Positions 44,706 through 53,379 of a stretch of DNA of 64,000 nucleotides are shown here, one piece after another (positions within the stretch are counted from its first letter, which is position 1; every line of letters starts with the position of its first letter). The stretch lies in contig NZ_JAUHTR010000001.1 of assembly GCF_030418125.1 (NCBI RefSeq), forward strand, positions 186,001 through 250,000, read 5' to 3'. The notes under the pieces were generated by a model, which was not told the origin of the DNA, made no database searches, and was given only the letters and a program-made list of their open reading frames with translations. The translations under genes were made by a program, and so were the position numbers. The DNA is from Fictibacillus fluitans (GTDB taxonomy: Bacteria > Bacillota > Bacilli > Bacillales > Fictibacillaceae).

Positions 44706-45167
44706 CTACTCAATCTCAACGATCATCTCTATTTCCACCGGGGTATTAAACGGCAGTTCATTGGAGGAAATGGCCGACCTGGCGTGCTTTCCTTTTTCTC
44801 CAAAGACTTTTTCAAGCAGCTCTGACGCCCCGTTTATGACATAAGGCTGCTCCACGAACCCGTCGGCCGAATTCACAAAGGCCAGCAATTTCACAACTTG
44901 TTTGATCCGGTCAAGATCTCCGATGTGCTCCTTTAAAACAGCCAGAAGGTTAATCATCGTCTGCCTTGCTGCTTTATATCCTTGTTCCACGGTCAGATCG
45001 CTTCCCACTTTGCCTTTATACATCAGTTCCCCATTAATCCTGCAGTCGGCACCGGACGTATAGACCAGGTTTCCAACCGTTTTAGCCGGTACATATACCG
45101 CTCCCGGCGGAGGAGCTTTTTGCAGTTCGATTCCAAGTTCCTTGAGTTTCTGTTCAATGTTAGCCAT
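44706..45167 (-). CDS. ridA-like: RidA/YjgF-family enamine/imine deaminase
   Basis: A 153-aa protein, slightly longer than classic RidA (about 125 aa). Conserved Arg130 lies in KHARSAIS, the position that binds the substrate carboxylate in RidA; the C-terminus PVEIEMIVEIE is family-typical. RidA hydrolyses reactive 2-aminoacrylate and related imines made by PLP dehydratases, releasing keto acid and ammonia. That fits the upstream PLP enzyme, which may produce 2-aminoacrylate from D-serine. Its ATG overlaps the end of the D-aminoacylase gene by 8 bases. Confidence 0.88.
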   Translation of the reverse strand: MANIEQKLKELGIELQKAPPPGAVYVPAKTVGNLVYTSGADCRINGELMYKGKVGSDLTVEQGYKAARQTMINLLAVLKEHIGDLDRIKQVVKLLAFVNSADGFVEQPYVINGASELLEKVFGEKGKHARSAISSNELPFNTPVEIEMIVEIE

Positions 45168-46794
45168 GAGCTGCCTCCTGTTTTGTATGATTTCCGCACA
45201 GACACCTTGCTGCTGCGGCTTTAATTGCCATGCCGCCTGTCTGTCTGAGATTTTCTTTGTCTTTAATCGTCAGTATCCCGTTAACAATCACGTGGGAAAT
45301 CCCTTCAGGTTGCTGGATGGGATTCTGATATGTCGCTGTGTCATTGATCCTGTTCTCATCAAATATCGTTAAATCGGCATGGTAGCCGGGAACGATTAAC
45401 CCTCTTTTACCGAGGGAAAACCGCTGTGCCGGAAAAGAGGTTACTTTGCGGATCGCCTGTTCCAGCGAAAGCGACTTGTCTTCGCGTACATATTTGGAAA
45501 AAAGGCGTGGAAAGGTTCCGAAAGAACGGGGATGCGGTTTCCCTGTTTCACATCCTAGGCTGTCTGAAATAATGAGCGAACGATCCCATTTCACTACCTG
45601 CTCTACATCTTCATTGGACATGTGATAGTAGATAATTGAAACCATCCCATTCTCTTCTTCCAGTAAATCCAATGCCGTGTCAGCAGGACTTTTTGCGCTT
45701 TCTCTGCTGATCGCTTCGATGCTTTTTCCTTCCCATTTTTTATGGCGGGAAAGGGAAGAAACGACCACGTTATCCCAGCCGGTAGAAACAACGAGATTGT
45801 CCCACTCCTCCTGCTCTTCTCCGAGCTCCTGTATCATTTTCCGCCGTGCAGCGGGCTCTCTGATCCGGTCAAGGCAATCGGGAATTCCTCCTTCCAGGCT
45901 CCAGGGAGGCAGCAGCGTGGTAAGCGATGTAGATCCGGCATCATACGGATACACATCACAGGTCACATCGAGTCCTCTGGCGCTGGCCTCATCGAGCAAA
46001 TGCATCGCTTCCATCACATCGCCCCAATTTCGCCTTCCTGCGGCTTTTAAATGGCTTACCTGAAGAGGAACCCCTGCTTTTTCCGCAATCCAGATAACTT
46101 CTTTTATAGAGGAAATCAGGTTATTTCCTTCTCCCCGGATATGGGTGGCCAGTATTCCGTTATACTTGGGCAGTACTTTGCATAGTTCTGCCAGTTCTTT
46201 CTTGGACGCATACCTTCCAGGGGAATACAGCAGGCCGATCGACAAGCCGATCGCGCCTGCCTTCATCCCTTCTTCAAGCATTTCCTTCATCAAGCTGATC
46301 TCCTGCGTGCCAGCAGGACGGCCGGCAAAGCCCATCGCAGCAATCCGGATAGCGCCGTGAGCTACATAGGTTGATACATTTTCAGAAATTCCTGTATTGT
46401 CCAATTCCCTGATATACTCCGCTACAGATTGCCATGGCCATTCCCACTGCGTTTCACCGACAACCGGCTGTATGTATTCCTTCAGCAGTGTCCCGTATTT
46501 GGGAACAATAGGAGCTGGAGCAAGCCCGCAGTTTCCGACTACTTCGGTTGTCACACCCTGCTGCAGCTTCATATCCATCATCGGGTGATTTAGAACAAGC
46601 AGGTCCGAATGAGAGTGCCCGTCAATAAAACCCGGGGAAACGATATTCCGTTTGGCATCAATGGTTTTCCGGCTCTCACTCGTTACTGCACCGACCTCCA
46701 CGATGATTCCGTCTTTTATGCCAACGCTTCCAAAAAACCAGGGATTACCCGACCCATCCGCAATCCGGCCATTGTTAATGACTAAATCCAGCAT
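45160..46794 (-). CDS. N-acyl-D-amino-acid deacylase (D-aminoacylase)
   Basis: A 544-aa amidohydrolase. The metal site DGHSHSDLL (HxH), HIRGEGNNLI, VSHLKAAGRRNWG and the late SDSLGCETGKPHPR match D-aminoacylases, which cleave N-acyl-D-amino acids to D-amino acid and fatty/acetic acid using zinc. GMAIKAAAARCLC closes the protein. ATG at 46794 (MLDLVINNGRI) lies 8 bases after AAGGGAG; a TTG 9 bases upstream abuts the RBS. Its product would feed the D-amino acid enzyme encoded just upstream. Confidence 0.9.
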   Translation of the reverse strand: MLDLVINNGRIADGSGNPWFFGSVGIKDGIIVEVGAVTSESRKTIDAKRNIVSPGFIDGHSHSDLLVLNHPMMDMKLQQGVTTEVVGNCGLAPAPIVPKYGTLLKEYIQPVVGETQWEWPWQSVAEYIRELDNTGISENVSTYVAHGAIRIAAMGFAGRPAGTQEISLMKEMLEEGMKAGAIGLSIGLLYSPGRYASKKELAELCKVLPKYNGILATHIRGEGNNLISSIKEVIWIAEKAGVPLQVSHLKAAGRRNWGDVMEAMHLLDEASARGLDVTCDVYPYDAGSTSLTTLLPPWSLEGGIPDCLDRIREPAARRKMIQELGEEQEEWDNLVVSTGWDNVVVSSLSRHKKWEGKSIEAISRESAKSPADTALDLLEEENGMVSIIYYHMSNEDVEQVVKWDRSLIISDSLGCETGKPHPRSFGTFPRLFSKYVREDKSLSLEQAIRKVTSFPAQRFSLGKRGLIVPGYHADLTIFDENRINDTATYQNPIQQPEGISHVIVNGILTIKDKENLRQTGGMAIKAAAARCLCGNHTKQEAAHG

Positions 46795-46808
46795 GTCACA
46801 CAACTCCC

Positions 46809-47897
46809 TTACTGAAGTTTTCCTCTGCCAAGGACTGGCTGCCTTTCAAGGGTTCCATCCTCATTTTGCAAAAAGACATCATTATGAAGATTCACTGTGC
46901 TGCATATGTGATTGGGTATGATCTGAAGCACGTCACCGATTTGTACATCCGTTTCTCCATGCACCGTAACCATACCGTGTTCTTCGGTCAGCCGTTCAAG
47001 CAGCATTTCCGGGTGTCCTATGATCTCTCCAAATCCCTTCAAATAAATCGGGGGCTGGCCGGGCTGCACATCCGTAGCAAACGTTTTGCTTCCGCCATCG
47101 ACGATCAGAAGAGAATTTGATGGTTTGCTGACAACGGTGACATGAATGGCAGCTGCACATTCCTCCTGCGAACAGCAATGATACTTTTCCTGCATTCGGT
47201 CATAAAAAACATAGGTGCCAGGCCGGATTTCAGTTATTCCTTTTACTTCTGCAGCAGATGCGTAAGTGGAAGTGGATCCTACGCTGACATCGGTGATTGG
47301 TATATCTGCTGCCCTCAGCTTTTCAGCCAGGTCTGCCATAAGCTGTCCTTCCTGCCTTCCAGCTTCCTCAATCTCCAATGTCGGTTTTCCGTCGAGAATC
47401 GGCCCACGGAACGTATAGATCCCGGTAAGCTTTATTCCAGCAAGCTCCTTTCCTTTCTTGGCTAGTTCAACCGCCTCGTTATAAAGGACTCCTGTTCTTC
47501 GCAGGCCGGAATCTATCTCCATCCGAACTTCCAGGATAACTCCTGCTTGATTTGCAGCCTCTGCCAGTCGTCTTGCTCCTTCAAGACTGTCAAATGCCAA
47601 AATCAACCGGATCCTTTTGCTCAACTCAATAGCTTTTAGAATTTTGGTTTCTGATACCAGGGGATAAGCGATAAAAATATCACTTATTCCACCCTCTGCC
47701 ATTACCTCTGCTTCGGATAGCTTAGCCACCGTTATGCCAGATGCCCCGGCGTCCAGCTGAAGCTTGGCAATTTGCGGATTTTTATGGGTTTTCGTATGGG
47801 GTCGTAATTCAACGTTTTGATTCCGTGCAATGTCCGCCATTTTTTGAACGTTTGCTTCAAGTCTCTTTCTTTCGATAACAAGTGCCGGTGTATCCAT
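46809..47897 (-). CDS. PLP enzyme of the D-serine dehydratase/D-threonine aldolase family
   Basis: A 362-aa fold-type III enzyme starting MDTPALVIERKRLEANVQKM. The PLP lysine is predicted as Lys36 in LRPHTKTHK. IPNHICSTVNLHNDVFL near the C-terminus gives a His-x-Cys metal site; family knowledge links HxC to eukaryotic-type D-serine dehydratases, while D-threonine aldolases usually have HxD. D-serine dehydration, giving 2-aminoacrylate for RidA, is thus favoured. ATG at 47897 follows AGGAGGGG. It is the first gene of the D-amino acid operon. Confidence 0.87.
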   Translation of the reverse strand: MDTPALVIERKRLEANVQKMADIARNQNVELRPHTKTHKNPQIAKLQLDAGASGITVAKLSEAEVMAEGGISDIFIAYPLVSETKILKAIELSKRIRLILAFDSLEGARRLAEAANQAGVILEVRMEIDSGLRRTGVLYNEAVELAKKGKELAGIKLTGIYTFRGPILDGKPTLEIEEAGRQEGQLMADLAEKLRAADIPITDVSVGSTSTYASAAEVKGITEIRPGTYVFYDRMQEKYHCCSQEECAAAIHVTVVSKPSNSLLIVDGGSKTFATDVQPGQPPIYLKGFGEIIGHPEMLLERLTEEHGMVTVHGETDVQIGDVLQIIPNHICSTVNLHNDVFLQNEDGTLERQPVLGRGKLQ

Positions 47898-48090
47898 AGT
47901 TCCCCTCCTGAAATAATAGTAGTTAAATAGACCTAAACATTTAACTTTCATTTTCGACAAAGCTTATCTTACCCTTTTGTGCTTGTCAATTAATTTACAG
48001 TCAATTCAGACAATAGTCATTGCCATATTCAGTGATCCAAGTCGATTTTTTTCTATTACTTAGCCTTTTTAGCTACTTACACGTTACCTT

Positions 48091-48119
48091 TTGTAGTAAT
48101 ATAGGGTATAGAATAATAT
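48091..48119 (+). promoter_or_regulatory. Candidate sigma-A promoter
   Basis: TTGTAG (48091-48096), 17-base spacer, TAATAT (48114-48119), about 40 bases before the glycosyltransferase start. Within the 262-bp gap 47898-48159 the rest is AT-rich with no ORF seen; the promoter of the minus-strand D-amino acid operon must also lie here. Confidence 0.5.
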
Positions 48120-48159
48120 GGGATTTTTTGTAACATAAGTAAATGATGAGGAGGATTAT

Positions 48160-49707
48160 ATGAAAGAGAAGATAACCATATTTTGTTTGCTCAATTCACT
48201 GGATTTGCAGCGTGGCGGATTGACAAAAGCCTCTTTGATGCAGGCAAATACGTTTGCTTCACTTGGGTATAAGACATTTATCCTGACTTTTAATTTTAAT
48301 CAGCGATACAACACAATCATTGAACAAATGGTCACCATGGGAAAAATAGATTCAAGGATTCAAATTTTAAATATGTATCAATCTCTTGGAGAATTCGACT
48401 ACTCTTCTATCGTCCCGCAGCCCATGATGGAAATTGAGAAAAGCAAAGCAAATGGAGCCATCCTTGACCCGCACATTGGACAGCCGCATTCCTACCGCGT
48501 TTACGAAAATGGTATGTATACCAAGTATTTCAGATTAGACGAAAATAAGAGATTGTTTTTTATGGACCACTTTAATGAACAGCGGTACCGTGTTAAACGT
48601 GAGGACTATGATGAATATGGCTATGCAAGAAAAGTGTCTTACATGGATTATGAACGCAATAAGCCGCGGCAAATGGTTTTTTATAATGATACTGGTGAAG
48701 CATTTCTTTCTAAATGGGTGAACCCGCAAAACGGACTCGCATTTCGCGTGAATTTATTCAAGGATGGTAAGCTCAAGCGCATATTTTCCAATGATAATGA
48801 ACTAAAAGGCTATTGGCTCGAGCAGGTTACATCCAGCTATGAAAATCCTGTTATTATTAGCGATGCCCGAATATGCGACAGCCTTGTCATCAATCTCAAG
48901 TCGGAACAAGCGGTGAAAATTTGGCGTCTCCACAGCAATCATCTCGACATGAAAGGAGAAATAGCAAGCACCGTTGCTACAGCTTTTGACAATCTACAGG
49001 AATTTGATGTAGCGCTGGCATTAACCAACCAGCAGAAAAAGGATATTGAGGACCGGTTCGGCACAAAAGATAATTTAAAAGCCATCCCTCATGCTGCAGA
49101 TCAATTTACTGAGTATAACTGGTTTGCCCCCGTAAAAAAGGAAAACCTCGCTGTCGTTGTTACCCGCTTTGCTGCAATCAAGCGAATTGACCATATCATT
49201 TTGGCGTTTAAACATGTCGTTGACCGTGTGCCGGCTGCCAGACTGGAGCTATGGGGCTATGGAGATGAAGAAAAGAACCTGAAAAGTTTAATCCGTTCAG
49301 AAAATCTGACAGCAAACGTAAAAGTAATGGGATTCACCCAAAACCCGGCTGAACCGTATCAGCGGTCCCTCTTTTCGGTAATGGCGAGCAAAACCGAGGG
49401 ATTTCCTTTAAGTATCTTTGAAAGTATGTCCAATGGCTCTCCAATCGTCACGTATGACTTTAAATATGGACCCGGTGATTTAATCGATAACGGAGAGGAT
49501 GGCTGGATTGTTCCTAATGAAGATATCCAGGCGTTGGCAGAAAAAATGATCTGGATGTTTGAAAATAAAAAAGAAGCCATCAAAATGGGGAAAAAAGCGG
49601 TTAAAAAGGTAAAAGAAAACTTCAATCTGGATTTGTATGCCAAGCAGTGGGATGAAGTAATTGAAGAAGCTGTAAAAAAGAAAATGGCTCACTACATACA
49701 ACAATAA
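48160..49707 (+). CDS. TagE-like glycosyltransferase (GT4)
   Basis: A 515-aa enzyme similar to poly(glycerol-phosphate) alpha-glucosyltransferases. LLNSLDLQRGGLTKASLMQA starts the acceptor domain; an unusual middle insert (about 95-225, with ENGMYTKYFRLDENKRLFFM) is characteristic of TagE-like proteins. The donor domain has VVTRFAAIKRIDHIILAFKH, LWGYGDEEKNLKSLI and KTEGFPLSIFESMSNGSPIV, which includes the EX7E donor-binding block. It would attach sugars to teichoic acid or a related polymer. It stands alone between two terminator-flanked gaps. Confidence 0.88.
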   Translation: MKEKITIFCLLNSLDLQRGGLTKASLMQANTFASLGYKTFILTFNFNQRYNTIIEQMVTMGKIDSRIQILNMYQSLGEFDYSSIVPQPMMEIEKSKANGAILDPHIGQPHSYRVYENGMYTKYFRLDENKRLFFMDHFNEQRYRVKREDYDEYGYARKVSYMDYERNKPRQMVFYNDTGEAFLSKWVNPQNGLAFRVNLFKDGKLKRIFSNDNELKGYWLEQVTSSYENPVIISDARICDSLVINLKSEQAVKIWRLHSNHLDMKGEIASTVATAFDNLQEFDVALALTNQQKKDIEDRFGTKDNLKAIPHAADQFTEYNWFAPVKKENLAVVVTRFAAIKRIDHIILAFKHVVDRVPAARLELWGYGDEEKNLKSLIRSENLTANVKVMGFTQNPAEPYQRSLFSVMASKTEGFPLSIFESMSNGSPIVTYDFKYGPGDLIDNGEDGWIVPNEDIQALAEKMIWMFENKKEAIKMGKKAVKKVKENFNLDLYAKQWDEVIEEAVKKKMAHYIQQ

Positions 49708-49715
49708 AGGATAAC

Positions 49716-49754
49716 AAAACAGCAGTGATTCCGAATCAGAATCACTGCTGTTTT
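49716..49754. terminator. Strong bidirectional terminator
   Basis: A 15-bp perfect stem (AAAACAGCAGTGATT with AATCACTGCTGTTTT) with a 9-base loop between the convergent glycosyltransferase and permease genes. Confidence 0.9.
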
Positions 49755-49772
49755 ATGATGCCCTGTGTTAAT

Positions 49773-51482
49773 CTATGGCAGCATCCAGGATAGTACCGTA
49801 GCCTGGAGATAGGTGATGCAGCAAATGATGAAAAGCAGGATAATGCTGTGTTTTAGGGTGAACCGAAACAAATCGGATTCTTTTCCGGCAAGTCCCACCG
49901 CAGCACAAGCGACCGCTATGGATTGTGGTGAAATCATTTTCCCTGTTACACCACCGCTGCTGTTTGCAGCGATCGCTAAAATTGGATCCATCCCCACCTG
50001 GTTGGCCGTAATCTTTTGCAGGCTCGAAAATAAAAGGTTGGCAGAGGTATCGGAACCGGTCAGAAAAACCCCCAGCCATCCGAGGATCGGAGAAACAAAC
50101 GGAAACAGTGCACCGGTGGCGGCGAGCGTCATACCAAGTGTTATGCTCATACCGGATGCATTTGCGACATAAGCAAACCCTACAACTGAGGCGATCGTCA
50201 ACAAAGCGAACTTCAATTCACTCAATGTTTCAATAAAGGTGGAAAACCAACTTTTCCAGTTGATTTTCAGAACAAACTTCGAAATTATGGCCGAGATCAA
50301 AATGGCGGTCCCTGCCGCCGCTAACAGCTCTAGCTTAAACAAAGCTTCTATCGGCTGGCCGTTTCCGCCAATGATGAGATTGTTCAACCCCGGAACGCCC
50401 GGGTGAAAACTGAGAGAACCTCCAACGGAATTCAATCCCTGCAGCAGACCGTTTGTGCCTTCATACTGGCCAATCAGCGCTTTTTTAACAGTCGGTATTC
50501 CCCAAACTGAGATAACGATGGTTAAAATGATGAACGGCGACCAGGCTTTTAGAATTTGCCGGAAGGTGTAGGTTTTTTTACCTTCTGATTTCAATGCAGG
50601 AATGGATTCCGCATTGCCTGCCGCCATTTCGGCCTGTCCCATTTCAGACTTGAACCGGAATGACGTTTTCGGCTGCCATACTTTCAGAAACAGTGTTAAG
50701 GCAATGATAGATACCAAAGCTGAAATGATATCCGGCAGCTCCGGACCTAAAAAATTGGAAACAAGGAACTGAGTGACCGCAAATGAGACCCCAGATACGA
50801 GAATGGCAGGAATCACTTCAAATGCCTTTTTGAAGCCTGCCATCATGACGACAAGGTAAAATGGAACAAAAACAGATAAAAAAGGAAGCTGACGGCCTAC
50901 CACCTTGGAAACCTCGATAGCCGACATTCCAGTGGGTCCTTCAATGGCGATCACTGGCGATCCAATAGCCCCAAATGCCACAGGAGCGGTGTTGGCAAGT
51001 AAACAAAGGCCCGCAGCATAAAGGGGATTAAAACCCAGTCCCACCAACAACGCGGCAGAAATGGCAACCGGTGCGCCAAATCCGGCGGCACCTTCCAAAA
51101 AAGCGCCAAATGAAAAGGCAATTAAAAGCGCCTGCAATCGCCGGTCTTCAGTGATGGAGACAATTGAATCTCGAATAATATCAAACTGACCGGTTTTAAC
51201 TGATAGTTTATACAAAAAAACAGAGGCAACGATAATCCAGCCAATGGGCAAAAGTCCATAGACGGCCCCCTGTAAAATGGACATGGCTGCCATTCCTGCT
51301 GGCATGCCATAGACGAAAACAGCCAAAAGCAGGGCCACAACCAATGTTGTTAATCCCGCTATGTACCCTTTCATGCGTTTAATCGCCAGTGCCCACAATA
51401 AATATAAAATAGGGATTAATGCAACCAGTGCGGAGAGGCCAATACTGTCGCCAATTGGATCATAGATCTGTTTCCATGACAT
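49773..51482 (-). CDS. L-lactate/glycolate permease (LctP/GlcA family)
   Basis: A 569-aa integral membrane protein with about 13 spans. ALLIAFSFGAFLEGAAGFGA, PVAISAALLVGLGFNPLYAA and GFLTGSDTSANLLFSSLQ-type blocks (here VFLTGSDTSANLLFSSLQ) are hallmarks of the lactate permease family. E. coli GlcA, the glycolate permease, belongs here too; with the glycolate oxidase genes in the same region, glycolate is a likely cargo. ATG at 51482 (MSWKQIYDPIG) follows GAGGAGG; the frame is open 43 codons further, across a repeat motif and without an RBS. Confidence 0.92.
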   Translation of the reverse strand: MSWKQIYDPIGDSIGLSALVALIPILYLLWALAIKRMKGYIAGLTTLVVALLLAVFVYGMPAGMAAMSILQGAVYGLLPIGWIIVASVFLYKLSVKTGQFDIIRDSIVSITEDRRLQALLIAFSFGAFLEGAAGFGAPVAISAALLVGLGFNPLYAAGLCLLANTAPVAFGAIGSPVIAIEGPTGMSAIEVSKVVGRQLPFLSVFVPFYLVVMMAGFKKAFEVIPAILVSGVSFAVTQFLVSNFLGPELPDIISALVSIIALTLFLKVWQPKTSFRFKSEMGQAEMAAGNAESIPALKSEGKKTYTFRQILKAWSPFIILTIVISVWGIPTVKKALIGQYEGTNGLLQGLNSVGGSLSFHPGVPGLNNLIIGGNGQPIEALFKLELLAAAGTAILISAIISKFVLKINWKSWFSTFIETLSELKFALLTIASVVGFAYVANASGMSITLGMTLAATGALFPFVSPILGWLGVFLTGSDTSANLLFSSLQKITANQVGMDPILAIAANSSGGVTGKMISPQSIAVACAAVGLAGKESDLFRFTLKHSIILLFIICCITYLQATVLSWMLP

Positions 51483-51500
51483 TAAATAATACCTCCTCTT

Positions 51501-51529
51501 TTTGTTTGCTATTACAAAACAATGTTTCT
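51501..51529. promoter_or_regulatory. Shared glycolate-region motif, copy A (before lctP)
   Basis: Read on the plus strand, GTTTGCTATTACAAAAC (51504-51520) followed by AATGTTTC. It begins 19 bases upstream of the permease start codon. Alternating GTTTS, AAAAC/GAAAC and GTTTC half-sites are shared with copies B (56881) and C (61133). Likely operator for the local IclR regulator. Confidence 0.65.
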
Positions 51530-51596
51530 CTAAATTCTTAAATAAAAAAACCTGTTTCTCCCTTGTTGCTGTCATCGGCTGAAGTACAACGTTAAT

Positions 51597-51610
51597 TGTA
51601 ATCGCTTTCA
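51597..51610. promoter_or_regulatory. Exact cre (CcpA) match upstream of the permease gene
   Basis: TGTAATCGCTTTCA matches TGWAANCGNTNWCA at every fixed position (and also reads as TGAAAGCGATTACA on the minus strand). It lies 115 bp upstream of the lctP start, so glucose repression of permease transcription is expected. Confidence 0.7.
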
Positions 51611-51720
51611 TTATATTGAGTCAATAAGTTTTCTGTATATTCTAAATATTAGGTGCATAACAAGAGGAACGGATGCCTCAAAACCCGTTCCTCTACTTTT
51701 CCTTATACACTATAAAAATA

Positions 51721-52518
51721 CTAACTTCCTTTTTCTAAGTGAACGAGATCTTCGTTCGTATAACCAAGCCGCGCAGAGATTTGCTTGCCGATCTGCTGCA
51801 TGCGGGGCTTGAGCTGTTCCAGGCGTTCATCGGTCATACGGAGGGTTGGTCCTGAGATGCTCACCGCTCCTGCCACCGTTCCCAAATGATCATAGATAGG
51901 TACGGCAATGCATGTAATACCGGTTTCATTTTCTTCCAGATCAAGCGCGTAGCCTTTCTGTCTCACGTGATTGAGTTCTTCAAGAAATTGATCTTTGTTA
52001 GTTATGGTTTTGTCAGTATGTCTCGGCATTCCCTTACGGTCTAGAATGTCAATCACCTCGCTCGCAGGCAGTGAAGCGAGTATGGCTTTACCAACCGACG
52101 TACAATGCATGGGGGCCCGTTTCCCTACCTTGGAGTGCATCCGGAGAGTTTCACTGCCGTCCAACTTTTCAATATAGACAACCTCTCCCTGATCGAAGAC
52201 AACAAGATGTACGACTTCATTGGTTTCATCTTCAAGCTCCTGAAGAAACGGCTTTGCCTCTGATCTCAGATCAATCGATTCCAGCAGCTTCGAGCTTACT
52301 TCCAAAAATTTATATCCGAGCTTGTAACGTCCTGTTTCTTTATCCTGCTCAATATAGCCATACAGCACCAATGTGGACAGGATTCGATAGACAGAGCTTT
52401 TGTTTATATCGATATGCTTCGCGATTTCAGTAACACCCAATCCGCCTTTTTTTAAACTGACAAGAGTAATGATATCCAGTGCCCGGCTAACGGACTTCAC
52501 CATATTCTCTCTTTCCAA
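51721..52518 (-). CDS. IclR family transcriptional regulator
   Basis: A 265-aa regulator: winged helix at 7-70 (ALDIITLVSLKKGGLGVTEI, HIDINKSSVYRILSTLVLYG) and an IclR effector domain (SKVGKRAPMHCTSVGKAILA, GYALDLEENETGITCIAVPI, GAVSISGPTLRMTDERL). IclR proteins respond to small organic acids such as glyoxylate. Start: TTG at 52518 lies 6 bases after AGGTGA; ATG at 52503 (MVKSVSRAL) is an alternative with a weaker RBS. It sits between the FAH-family gene and lctP and is the natural candidate regulator of the glycolate genes. Confidence 0.9.
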   Translation of the reverse strand: MERENMVKSVSRALDIITLVSLKKGGLGVTEIAKHIDINKSSVYRILSTLVLYGYIEQDKETGRYKLGYKFLEVSSKLLESIDLRSEAKPFLQELEDETNEVVHLVVFDQGEVVYIEKLDGSETLRMHSKVGKRAPMHCTSVGKAILASLPASEVIDILDRKGMPRHTDKTITNKDQFLEELNHVRQKGYALDLEENETGITCIAVPIYDHLGTVAGAVSISGPTLRMTDERLEQLKPRMQQIGKQISARLGYTNEDLVHLEKGS

Positions 52519-52586
52519 AACCCCTCACCTCATCTGTAAGTATAAGAAAATTATAGCATACCTGACACTGGCCATCGGCTGATCAC

Positions 52587-53366
52587 TTACGCTTGGATAT
52601 GTTCTCTCGCTGCAGCAAACGTGTTGCGAAGCTTGCCAATTTCTTTGATCTCGCATTCGATCACATCGCCTGCTCCCACAAATTCTGCACCGACAGGGCT
52701 GCCTGTTAAGATGACATCGCCCGGTTTAAGCGTCATCACTCCAGTAAGATAAGAAATCATCTTACGAATCGGAATGATCATTAATTGAGTAGCACTGTTT
52801 TGTTTTACCTCATGATTCAGTCTTGCCTCTACCGTCACGTTGAAAGGATCCAGTTCCGTTTCAATAACCGGTCCCAAGGGAGTAAAGGTATCAAACGATT
52901 TGCCAATGGTCCAATGACCCGCTTCGTGGAAAAATTGCGGGGCGGTCACATCGTTGCCGACCGTGTATCCGAAAACATAATCAAGTACCTCTTCCTCCGG
53001 GACATTCTTCGCTTCTTTTCCAATAATGATCGCAAGCTCTGATTCGAATTTAACCTGCTCAATATTGCCTGGTATGATGATGTCTTCATCCGGCCCGATC
53101 ACTGAGGAAGTCGGCTTAAAGAAAAACACCGGAATTTCCGGAAGCTCGTTTGGCAGCTCATCTGTCTTGGACACATAGTTTGCCCCAATCCCAATGATTT
53201 GGTTCGGTGATAGTGGAGCAAGTAATTTAATGTCCGTACCAGAAAATGTTTGTCCCGTATAATCCCAGTCCCCGAAAATATCCCCCTTGATTTCCCGGAT
53301 GGTATTTTCCTCCGTTAAAACCCCTTTGGAAACAGAAGACTGAACCATAAATCTAGTAAATTTCAT
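52587..53366 (-). CDS. Fumarylacetoacetate hydrolase (FAH) family protein
   Basis: A 259-aa protein. The metal-binding EXE pattern is visible in KFESELAIIIGKEAKNVPEE and the distal Asp in GYTVGNDVTA; GDVILTGSPVGAEFVGAGDV is the conserved C-terminal block. FAH proteins of this size hydrolyse acylpyruvates, hydrate/isomerise dicarboxylates or decarboxylate oxaloacetate. Next to malic enzyme and malate synthase, an oxaloacetate- or malate-linked role is plausible but unproven. It starts 13 bases after the malic enzyme gene. Confidence 0.87.
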   Translation of the reverse strand: MKFTRFMVQSSVSKGVLTEENTIREIKGDIFGDWDYTGQTFSGTDIKLLAPLSPNQIIGIGANYVSKTDELPNELPEIPVFFFKPTSSVIGPDEDIIIPGNIEQVKFESELAIIIGKEAKNVPEEEVLDYVFGYTVGNDVTAPQFFHEAGHWTIGKSFDTFTPLGPVIETELDPFNVTVEARLNHEVKQNSATQLMIIPIRKMISYLTGVMTLKPGDVILTGSPVGAEFVGAGDVIECEIKEIGKLRNTFAAAREHIQA

Positions 53367-53379
53367 TCTGATACTCCTC

